A stretch of DNA of 32,895 nt from Clostridiaceae bacterium. Its GTDB lineage: Bacteria > Bacillota > Clostridia > DSM-8532. This document shows, piece by piece, positions 1-5,915 of the stretch. Under the pieces are notes generated by a model. The model made no database searches, was not told the origin of the DNA, and worked only from the letters and a program-made list of their open reading frames with translations. The stretch spans positions 1 through 32,895 of the forward strand of contig JAAYAD010000019.1 of assembly GCA_012719545.1 (NCBI GenBank), read 5' to 3'. A program made the translations under genes and the position numbers. Numbering within the stretch: position 1 is the first letter of the stretch; the number at the start of each line of letters is the position of its first letter.

Positions 1-48
1 AGGGATAAGGGTTTGAGGGATTTCGGTTTGGAGCGGAGTTTATTTTAA
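1..48 (+). CDS. possible 3' end of an upstream gene (partial)
   Basis: Frame 1 is open from the window edge to a TAA at 46-48 and would encode 15 residues; the other two plus-strand frames stop early. The fragment is too short to identify. A terminator-like hairpin about 107 bases downstream fits the end of a transcription unit. The call rests only on the open frame and could be chance. Confidence 0.25.
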   Translation, partial: RDKGLRDFGLERSLF

Positions 49-154
49 ATATACAGACGTAATTATAAATGACTGTATTGTTAAATTTAGAATGTAATAA
101 TATAATCAAACTCCAACTAAAAAGAATAAAGTTCACTCAATAAAAATAATTAAT

Positions 155-208
155 AATCCCGTAGTATATGCAATAGAAATATTCATTTGCTGCGGGATTT
201 GAATTTTT
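155..208 (+). terminator. terminator-like hairpin before the first GNAT gene
   Basis: A 7-bp stem AATCCCG (155-161) / CGGGATT (93 bases into the window's second block, 193-199) encloses an AT-rich loop and is followed by a T-rich run broken by GAA. It would end a transcript entering from the left. A hairpin of similar sequence lies after the next gene. Confidence 0.5.
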
Positions 209-298
209 ATGATATAAAATAAAGGATATAGCGCACATTTGGTCGAATATTGTGATTTATATAATTTTACACAAGAGTAATTAGATGGAGAGGAATAT

Positions 299-739
299 AT
301 GGAGTTAGTTGTAAAACGATTTGAGGAACTGTCATTGGAAGAGTTGTATGAAATATTAAAGGTCAGGGCAGAGGTGTTTATTGTAGAACAAAATTGCGTT
401 TATCAGGATGTAGATGACAAAGACAAGCATTCATATCATGTATATCTTAAAGATGATACAGGAATTAAGGCATATTTAAGGGTTATCGACAAAGGTGTTT
501 CTTTTGAAGATGTATCAATTGGAAGAGTATTGACTGTAAACAGAGGCTGCGGTTTAGGAAAAAGAATTATGCTGGAAGGCATAAAAATTGCTAAGGAGAA
601 AATGAACGCAGAAAGAATAATTATAGAGGCACAATCTTATGCAAAAGAATTTTATGAAAAAGTAGGATTTAAGCAAGTATCAGATGATTTTATGATGGAT
701 GGAATTCTACATATAAAAATGGTTTTGGATTTAACATAG
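299..739 (+). CDS. GNAT family N-acetyltransferase, ElaA-like
   Basis: Cytoplasmic acetyl-CoA-dependent N-acetyltransferase of 146 residues; the substrate is unknown. The N-terminal half resembles the ElaA group: an ELYEILKVRAEVFIVEQ stretch (residues 15-31), then a Cys and an acidic run. The acetyl-CoA loop is RGCGLGKR (82-89) and the C-terminal GNAT motif is KEFYEKVGF (116-124). The ATG at 299 is preceded by a GGAGAGG ribosome binding site at about 287-293. The gene appears monocistronic, lying between two related terminator-like hairpins. The GNAT fold is certain and the ElaA grouping likely; no native substrate can be read from the sequence. Confidence 0.88.
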   Translation: MELVVKRFEELSLEELYEILKVRAEVFIVEQNCVYQDVDDKDKHSYHVYLKDDTGIKAYLRVIDKGVSFEDVSIGRVLTVNRGCGLGKRIMLEGIKIAKEKMNAERIIIEAQSYAKEFYEKVGFKQVSDDFMMDGILHIKMVLDLT

Positions 740-781
740 GAGAGATAAATCGAGTCTACTAGAAAAATCAGTTTGATTATT

Positions 782-826
782 ATCCCGCAATCAATAATGA
801 AAATCGTTATTGACCGCGGGATTTTT
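782..826 (+). terminator. intrinsic terminator after the ElaA-like gene
   Basis: The outer stem is ATCCCGC (782-788) / GCGGGAT (816-822). An inner stem TCAATAA (791-797) / TTATTGA (807-813) stacks inside it, and a T run follows at 822-826. It lies 43 bases after the stop codon. Confidence 0.8.
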
Positions 827-971
827 GATATTCTGTTCTTAACTGGCATTAGTGTGGTAAAAATATTTTGGTAATGCATATTAGTACAGGTATGCACAAT
901 AAACTCTAACCATAGATATGGACTTTGAATATACGTTGTAAGAACATAATTGAATTATTCAGGAGGGGCGT

Positions 972-1424
972 ATGTCTAAAATATCAAAAGAAAGAAAAGT
1001 AACTTACTATATCGGAATAGGGATGATGGCTTTAGGCTTTATTTTATTTATCTCTGTTTTCTTCTCCATGGCAAACTTTATGAGAGATCCATTTGCAGAT
1101 CCATTCAGCAATCCACCATCCTTTTTGAACTCTGTAATAGGTTTTGTACTAATGTTAGCGGGAGGCATTGTGTCAAATATTGGTGCAAAAGGAGTAGCCG
1201 GCTCTGGGCTTAAGCTTGACCCTGACGAAGCAAGAGAGGATTTAAAACCCTTTAATGAAGCAAAGGGTAAAATGATTAACGACATAATCAGCAATATAGA
1301 TGTGGTTGATAATATTGCAAAATCACAGACAACAAAGGAAGTTATAAAAATAAGATGTAAGGCTTGCAGTTGCCTTAATGATGAAGATGCAAAATTCTGC
1401 AAGAACTGTGGAGAGCCTATTTAA
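972..1424 (+). CDS. small membrane protein with C-terminal zinc ribbon
   Basis: A 150-residue protein of unknown function. Two hydrophobic segments (about 13-34 and 51-75) suggest two membrane spans with a short Asp/Pro-rich connection. A polar region (80-125) leads to a C-terminal zinc ribbon with Cys129-x2-Cys132 and Cys143-x2-Cys146; an extra Cys lies at 134. The ribbon ends in a GEPI tail typical of zinc-ribbon add-on domains. ATG 972 follows a strong AGGAGGGG site at 961-968. The next gene, a GNAT, starts 18 bases after the stop, so the two may be cotranscribed. Zinc binding is inferred from cysteine spacing; the role is unknown. Confidence 0.8.
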   Translation: MSKISKERKVTYYIGIGMMALGFILFISVFFSMANFMRDPFADPFSNPPSFLNSVIGFVLMLAGGIVSNIGAKGVAGSGLKLDPDEAREDLKPFNEAKGKMINDIISNIDVVDNIAKSQTTKEVIKIRCKACSCLNDEDAKFCKNCGEPI

Positions 1425-1442
1425 TCAGATGGTGATTTATCT

Positions 1443-1958
1443 ATGAGCAGATTAATACGGTATGCCAATATAGATGATGCTGAAATATTGGGAAGAATCC
1501 ATTCAGAGTCATCAAAGGCGGGATTTAAGGATATTATTCCTGATAATATTTTAAATGTTGTTTTTTCTGCTGAAAGAAGGACAAAAAGCTTTATTAGAGA
1601 ACTGACAGAGGGCTCACCAACAAGTGCCATTGTATTTGAAGATAATGAGCCAGCCGGATTCATTTCTTTTGGAAAGTGCAGATACAGCAATAATGACAAG
1701 TCCTGGACAGAGCTTTGGAGGATTTATTTATTGCCAAAGTTTTGGGGAAGCGGAATAGCAACGGAATTATTAGTATGGGGACTTAACGAAATACATAAAA
1801 GTAATTTCACAAATGTAGAGCTTTGGGTCCTGGAAGATAATGCACGGGCAAGGAAGTTCTATGAGAAAATTGGTTTTAAACATGATAATACATCCCAGAT
1901 AATTGATATCATGGGTGTGGGGCTAAAAGAAATACGTTATATTAAATCAATCGGATAG
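1443..1958 (+). CDS. GNAT family N-acetyltransferase
   Basis: A complete 171-residue GNAT enzyme, expected to transfer the acetyl group of acetyl-CoA to an amine; substrate unknown. The acetyl-CoA loop is FWGSGIA (100-106), after a beta-4-like stretch ending LPK. The C-terminal motif NARARKFYEKIGF (133-145) is canonical. The N-terminus (RYANIDDAEILGRIH) is the usual beta-1/alpha-1 opening. ATG 1443 has only a weak upstream GGTGAT, which suggests coupling to the zinc-ribbon gene 18 bases upstream. No terminator is evident after it. Confidence 0.9.
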   Translation: MSRLIRYANIDDAEILGRIHSESSKAGFKDIIPDNILNVVFSAERRTKSFIRELTEGSPTSAIVFEDNEPAGFISFGKCRYSNNDKSWTELWRIYLLPKFWGSGIATELLVWGLNEIHKSNFTNVELWVLEDNARARKFYEKIGFKHDNTSQIIDIMGVGLKEIRYIKSIG

Positions 1959-2281
1959 TTCTGATGCGGTTTGCCAATAGTCTGAAGCGGATAGCCTTAA
2001 TATACAAACTCTTTTCTCAATAAGTTTACGTTAATTTCTCTTTAGCTTGTCATGGTTCAGCGAAGCATGCAAAAAAATGTTATAAAAAAACAGACCGGAA
2101 ATATTATATATTGAATAGTGTTCTGAAAGTATTTATTTTAAAGGGTTTCAGCGTTTTGTGACGTTAGTTTCTTGAAGAGATTCATTGGCACTCATATATT
2201 AAACTAGAAACGTTACATGGAGATGCTTTCTGTGAGCTAATTTGAGAAATTAATTACTGCTTAAGTCAGAACAAAAGCGTC

Positions 2282-2287
2282 TATAAT
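2282..2287 (+). promoter_or_regulatory. candidate -10 box of the riboswitch transcript
   Basis: A perfect TATAAT lies 21 bases before the aptamer. No good -35 element is visible; the nearest is TTAAGT at 2261-2266 with a short 15-base spacer. The position suits a transcript starting at about 2294. Confidence 0.45.
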
Positions 2288-2308
2288 TACCACTATAAAC
2301 ACACCTTA

Positions 2309-2393
2309 GTAATAAATGGGAAGCAATGATGCATATACCTTTACTTTGGGCACCTTGGTATATGAGGAGCAAGTGGTGCAACCGGCCTATTAC
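2309..2393 (+). ncRNA. cyclic di-GMP class II riboswitch aptamer
   Basis: The region matches the conserved core of c-di-GMP-II aptamers: AAGCAATGATG (2321-2331), then TTTGGGCACC (2345-2354), then GTGGTGCAACCGGCC (2373-2387). The hairpin CATATACC (2332-2339) / GGTATATG (2357-2364) is perfect. The loop GCACC (2350-2354) pairs with GGTGC (2375-2379), giving the class pseudoknot. The closing helix can form from GTAATA (2309-2314) and TATTAC (2388-2393). Assignment rests on recall of the family consensus; an Rfam RF01786 covariance search would settle it. The ligand is the second messenger c-di-GMP. Confidence 0.9.
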
Positions 2394-2415
2394 ATATTGA
2401 ATAAGTCGGTTTTTT
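2380..2415 (+). terminator. terminator serving as riboswitch expression platform
   Basis: The stem AACCGGC (2380-2386) / GTCGGTT (2405-2411), with one G-U pair, is followed by a T run ending at 2415. Its 5' arm uses the same CAACCGGC bases needed for the aptamer junction and closing helix, so aptamer and terminator exclude each other. The inferred logic is an ON switch: c-di-GMP binding prevents termination. Confidence 0.8.
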
Positions 2416-2746
2416 CATGCCTAAAAACAGGCTTATGAATAAGTAATCTTAGATATATGAAGACAATAATTCAGGATAGGGATTATGAAGAGTGAGATTT
2501 GTATAACAAAAATATGGAACCTTTACAGATACTGCTCTTTTTTAGTAACATCTATATTTAATTAACGGAGAGCCTCACTCCAATATAAGGAAGGCATTTA
2601 TTATTGGATGCATTGCCGTTTCTGCTTGTTTATTTCGGATTTAACTATGGTTGTCTGGTAGAATGAACGCTAAAAGCTTGCTTCTGGCTATTTCAGGCAA
2701 ATTGAATATAAATAGCAAAAGTCTTAGCTGACGTTTCACATGTTAT

Positions 2747-2775
2747 TTGTTACAAAATCAATTCAATAACATTAT
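2747..2775 (+). promoter_or_regulatory. weak candidate promoter for the third GNAT
   Basis: TTGTTA (2747-2752) and CATTAT (2770-2775) are 17 bases apart, each matching four or more consensus positions. If real, the following GNAT gene need not depend on the riboswitch. Confidence 0.3.
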
Positions 2776-2854
2776 ATCTTAAATTCCATGATATTTTTAT
2801 GCTATATTAATAGCAGAACACTAAAAAGGCCATTATTCAGAGAGGGAAAAGCAT

Positions 2855-3307
2855 ATGGAGCTTGTATTGGAAAGGTTACATGTTAATCTAAAGAAAGAAG
2901 CCTTTAATCTATTAGAAGATGTTTTTGCCTATGAGCAGAATATTCCCGTCGAATTGCATGATATTAAAGAGGAATTTAGACCGGTATGGTGGTGTGCCAG
3001 AATAGATTCTGAAATTGTTGGAATAGTGGCCGGCTGGATTGTAGAAAATGAATGGCATTGGGGGAGATTTGCAGTTAATAAAAGCCTGCGAGGAATGGGT
3101 ATTGGTAATAAATTAGCTGTATTTTCCCTGAGTGAAATTTTTAATCTTGGAGCTGATAAAATCGTCATTGATGCAAGAGATATTACTGTAGGCATCTTAA
3201 AAAAACTTGGCGGAAAAGTTGTAGGAGAGCCGGTAATTTTTTATGAGGGCTCTGTTACTCCTATGATTTTGGAAAAAGATGCCTTTTTGAATTCTATCAA
3301 AATATAG
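2855..3307 (+). CDS. GNAT family N-acetyltransferase
   Basis: A 150-residue GNAT enzyme of unknown substrate. The acetyl-CoA loop is RGMGIG (79-84), after the strand WGRFAVNKSL. It lacks the usual FYEKxGF ending; the equivalent region reads GILKKLGGKVVGEP, a variant seen in some GNATs. ATG 2855 follows a GAGAGGGAAA site at about 2840-2849. This is the first intact gene after the c-di-GMP-II riboswitch, 440 bases away, so control by c-di-GMP is possible but unproven. Its stop is only 14 bases from that of the convergent Crp-family gene, with no obvious terminator between. Confidence 0.87.
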   Translation: MELVLERLHVNLKKEAFNLLEDVFAYEQNIPVELHDIKEEFRPVWWCARIDSEIVGIVAGWIVENEWHWGRFAVNKSLRGMGIGNKLAVFSLSEIFNLGADKIVIDARDITVGILKKLGGKVVGEPVIFYEGSVTPMILEKDAFLNSIKI

Positions 3308-3321
3308 GCTAATTATGAAGG

Positions 3322-3966
3322 TTATTCCTTGCTTTCATTCTTAAGGCGCTGAATATCCTTGATGTAATATCCTTCTTCCTGTTTGGAAATAATGCCGTCC
3401 TCGCAAAGTTTATTCATCATCCGCCACAGGTGACGATAACTTACTCCTATTTTTCGTGCAGCTTCAGCCAATTTTCCGCGGAATATTCCGTCTTTTTGCT
3501 CTGCCAGTAAATAAGAGCATAGACGCTTTAAAGCGCTTCGGGTAGAGACAGTAAGAATGTTGTAAGTGCTGTGCTGAAGCTTTGAGGCAAGATCCTTACC
3601 AAGCTGCAGAGTAAATTTTGGATTAGTCTGCATATATTCTAATGCTATCTTTTGCGGAAGGCACAGACAGATTAATTCTGTTTCAGCCTGCACATTGGAA
3701 ATTGCGGTATTTTCTCCAAGGAACAGCTCAACCTCGCCAAATGCCCCCTCTTTAAAAGAATGATTGAGCAATATTTCTTGTCCTGCTGCATTCATTATGA
3801 TTGTCTGTACGGCTCCTTTTACCATGAAAAATAAATAGTCGATGGGAAAGCCTTGCCGAATAACAAATTCACCTTGCTGAAAGCGCAGGCAGATACAATC
3901 ATGGGCTGAGATACCATAAGGCTTAAGTACAGATTCGTATTTTGGGATGATTGGTAAGGTTTCCAT
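3322..3966 (-). CDS. Crp/Fnr-family transcriptional regulator, YeiL-like
   Basis: A 214-residue cytoplasmic DNA-binding regulator. An N-terminal cyclic-nucleotide-binding-type beta roll (about 25-130) contains GEFVIRQGFPIDYLFFMVKG and FGEVELFLGE, but not the Arg that binds cAMP phosphate, so cAMP is unlikely to be the ligand. A C-terminal winged helix follows (about 140-205; recognition region KIGVSYRHLWRMMNKL). There is no Fnr-type N-terminal cysteine cluster, although Cys24 and Cys26 are present. It is divergent from a YdcZ-type transporter, and the 107-base spacer contains a perfect GACATATGTC palindrome placed like an activator site. Regulation of that transporter is inferred; the signal is unknown. 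Confidence 0.88.
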   Translation of the reverse strand: METLPIIPKYESVLKPYGISAHDCICLRFQQGEFVIRQGFPIDYLFFMVKGAVQTIIMNAAGQEILLNHSFKEGAFGEVELFLGENTAISNVQAETELICLCLPQKIALEYMQTNPKFTLQLGKDLASKLQHSTYNILTVSTRSALKRLCSYLLAEQKDGIFRGKLAEAARKIGVSYRHLWRMMNKLCEDGIISKQEEGYYIKDIQRLKNESKE

Positions 3967-4012
3967 TCAACTTCACCTGAGATTTACAAAAAAATTATTC
4001 TTTGTATATTAG

Positions 4013-4022
4013 GACATATGTC
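4013..4022. promoter_or_regulatory. palindromic operator candidate for the Crp-family regulator
   Basis: GACATATGTC is a perfect 10-bp palindrome centred at 4017.5. That is about 42 bases before the expected start site of the transporter promoter, the classic class II activator position of Crp-family proteins. Binding by the neighbouring regulator is inferred. Confidence 0.45.
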
Positions 4023-4026
4023 ATAG

Positions 4027-4053
4027 TTGTCTGTCAAGAGCACATCCTATAAT
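4027..4053 (+). promoter_or_regulatory. promoter of the YdcZ-type transporter
   Basis: A perfect -10 TATAAT (4048-4053) is paired with a poor -35 TTGTCT (4027-4032) at a short 15-base spacing. A weak -35 next to a palindrome is what an activator-dependent promoter would show. Confidence 0.5.
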
Positions 4054-4073
4054 AGCAGCGGGAGGTAAGCGAT

Positions 4074-4964
4074 ATGTATTACTTTTTTTCTTTGCTAACC
4101 GGTGTTGTTATAGCCCTAATGGTTTTATGCAACGGTGATTTGACCAATGCATATGGTGTTTATCCGGCAACCGTGCTTATTCATATTGTCGGCATTATCT
4201 TTGCCTGGATTTGTCTGAGGATTTTAAAGCAGCCTGCTTTTCCTAAAAAGAAATTGCCGTTTTGGATGTACCTTGGCGGTGTAATAGGGGTAATTACGAC
4301 TGTATTCAATAATCTTGCTTTTGGTAAAATCAGTTTGACAGCCATTCTTGCCCTGAGTCTTCTGGCACAGACTCTTTTGTCTGTAATCATAGATGGCCTT
4401 GGATTGTTTGAAATGCAAAAAAGGCGTATAAGCAGCGCAACTTTAATTGGCTTTGTTTTTTGCCTTGCGGGGATCCTTTGGATGTTATACGGAGCTACTG
4501 TAGAGGCTGCATTGGCATTGATTCTGTCATTTTGCACTGGTATCAGCGTTGTAATTTCAAGAATGATTAATGCAAGCCTTGCGGGACAAACTTCGGCAGT
4601 GGCCGGATCGTTTTTAAATCATTTGGCAGGCCTTCTTCCTGCAACTATTGTCATGTTCCTTTTTGGAAGGGACGAGTTATCGGCAATAGGATCATTCCAG
4701 GTTCCCTGGTGGGCATATTTAGGTGGAGTGCTGGGCGTGGTTGTGGTACTTTTATACAACATCACTGTGCCAAAAGTTTCAGCATTTCAACTTACATTAC
4801 TTTCTTTTGTAGGACAGGTCTTTGCCGGAATTATTCTGGATTTGATTATGAAAAACACTTTATCATCCCAAACTTTTATTGGAGGATTGCTGGTTGCACT
4901 GGGAATTGGTTTAAATATTATTATTGAGCAGCTATTTCAAAAGAGGAAACAATGTAATGCATGA
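4074..4964 (+). CDS. DMT-superfamily transporter, YdcZ (DUF606) type, duplicated
   Basis: An integral membrane protein of 296 residues with about ten hydrophobic segments. It is built of two similar halves: YLGGVIGVITTVFNNLAF (about 66-83) recurs as YLGGVLGVVVVLLYNITV (about 215-232), and each half ends in a segment of the IGFVFCLAGI or GGLLVALGIG type. Many YdcZ proteins are single five-helix units, so this is a fused pair. The substrate is unknown. ATG 4074 follows GGGAGG at 4060-4065. The divergent Crp-family gene and the palindrome upstream of its promoter suggest dedicated control. Confidence 0.85.
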   Translation: MYYFFSLLTGVVIALMVLCNGDLTNAYGVYPATVLIHIVGIIFAWICLRILKQPAFPKKKLPFWMYLGGVIGVITTVFNNLAFGKISLTAILALSLLAQTLLSVIIDGLGLFEMQKRRISSATLIGFVFCLAGILWMLYGATVEAALALILSFCTGISVVISRMINASLAGQTSAVAGSFLNHLAGLLPATIVMFLFGRDELSAIGSFQVPWWAYLGGVLGVVVVLLYNITVPKVSAFQLTLLSFVGQVFAGIILDLIMKNTLSSQTFIGGLLVALGIGLNIIIEQLFQKRKQCNA

Positions 4965-5097
4965 TATAAAGTATTTTATTGTCTGGATTAAGACTATAAG
5001 ATAATAAACATATATTGACCCACATTAATTCTGGCAGTAAAAAGTCTATACAAATTTTTAAGGTAATTGTTACAATACGTCCCGTAATATTATGGTA

Positions 5098-5145
5098 TTA
5101 TAAATTGGAATCCTTTGGAGATTTCTTACCATTTTCAATTTATAA
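5098..5145. repeat. 10-bp inverted repeat upstream of a methyltransferase gene
   Basis: TTATAAATTG (5098-5107) and CAATTTATAA (5136-5145) are perfect inverse copies separated by 28 bases. They could form an RNA stem or bind a dimeric protein. There is no T run, so it is not a standard terminator. Confidence 0.4.
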
Positions 5146-5192
5146 GCTGGATATATTACTGATTGATTTATACGATAATACGGTGTATTAAC

Positions 5193-5870
5193 ATGGAAGA
5201 TTATGATTATGACATTATAAAAGCTGACTTTAATGAAATATCGGAACTTGATGAGCCAAAATGGAATCATAATAACTGTTATTTTAACCAACTCATGAAA
5301 TTTATTCCCGATAACGCAGAAACTTGCCTTGATATAGGCTGCGGTAAGGGAGAACTTTCCTTTATGCTTTCCCAAAAAGTAAAAAAAGTAATTGCAGTTG
5401 ACATTGCAGACTTGATGATTGAAAAAGCACAAGTTTTGCATCCTGGCAAAAATATTGAGTACATTTGCGGAAATATTCTGGACCTGGAATTTGAAAACAA
5501 CAGCCTTGATGTCATTATAACAACTGCCACGGCACACCATTTGCCTTATGAATGGCTTCTTTGTTTTGCCAAGGATAAACTTAAAAAAGGCGGAAAGCTC
5601 ATAATACTGGATCTAGCAAAAGCAAAAACATTAAGCGATTATCTTTTGTGGAGTATCGCATTCTTACCTAATGTAATCATGAACCTGATTAAAAACGGCA
5701 GATTGCAAAAAGACGATGAACATTCTAAAGAAGTATGGGAAAGACACTGTAAGCATGACAAATATATGACTATGGATGAGATACAGGCACTTGCAAATAA
5801 ACATCTTCCAAACGCAAAAATAACAAGGAAGCTTTTCTGGAGATACTTATTGGTTTGGGAGAAACCTTAA
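5193..5870 (+). CDS. class I SAM-dependent methyltransferase
   Basis: A 225-residue cytoplasmic methyltransferase, probably acting on a small molecule. The SAM-binding motif I is DIGCGKG (47-53), the acidic strand-2 end is VIAVDIA, and the post-motif lines NILDLEFENNSLDVIITTATAHHL and LKKGGKLIILDLAK follow the UbiE/Methyltransf_11 pattern. I chose ATG 5193 because it begins the normal domain; a TTG at 5163 would add ten residues. Neither has a good ribosome binding site. A small inverted repeat TAATAC/GTATTA (5176-5190) sits immediately before the ATG, suggesting leaderless or repressed expression. The gene ends 45 bases before the beta-mannosidase. Confidence 0.82.
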   Translation: MEDYDYDIIKADFNEISELDEPKWNHNNCYFNQLMKFIPDNAETCLDIGCGKGELSFMLSQKVKKVIAVDIADLMIEKAQVLHPGKNIEYICGNILDLEFENNSLDVIITTATAHHLPYEWLLCFAKDKLKKGGKLIILDLAKAKTLSDYLLWSIAFLPNVIMNLIKNGRLQKDDEHSKEVWERHCKHDKYMTMDEIQALANKHLPNAKITRKLFWRYLLVWEKP

Positions 5871-5915
5871 TGTTACAATAGGTAGTCAGTTATAAAAGTA
5901 CTGGGGGTTTAAAAA

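Larger units (their letters stand above)
1959..2854. other. 896-base stretch with no confident gene
   Basis: No frame supports a confident protein. It holds a direct repeat (1960-1975 and 1981-1996), a c-di-GMP-II riboswitch with terminator (2309-2415), and a 440-base tail before the next GNAT. In the tail a 26-codon ORF (2485-2565) follows an AGGATAGG stretch, and short hydrophobic stretches occur in different frames at about 2580-2660. That pattern could be the remains of a small secreted or membrane protein, but no family is recognisable. Confidence 0.6.

Noticed and set aside
1007..1402. Minus-strand 131-codon ORF
   Set aside because: It is the antisense shadow of the zinc-ribbon protein gene; its composition reflects the opposite strand.
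5070..5540. Minus-strand 156-codon ORF over the methyltransferase start
   Set aside because: It overlaps the SAM-binding motif region on the other strand and resembles no family.
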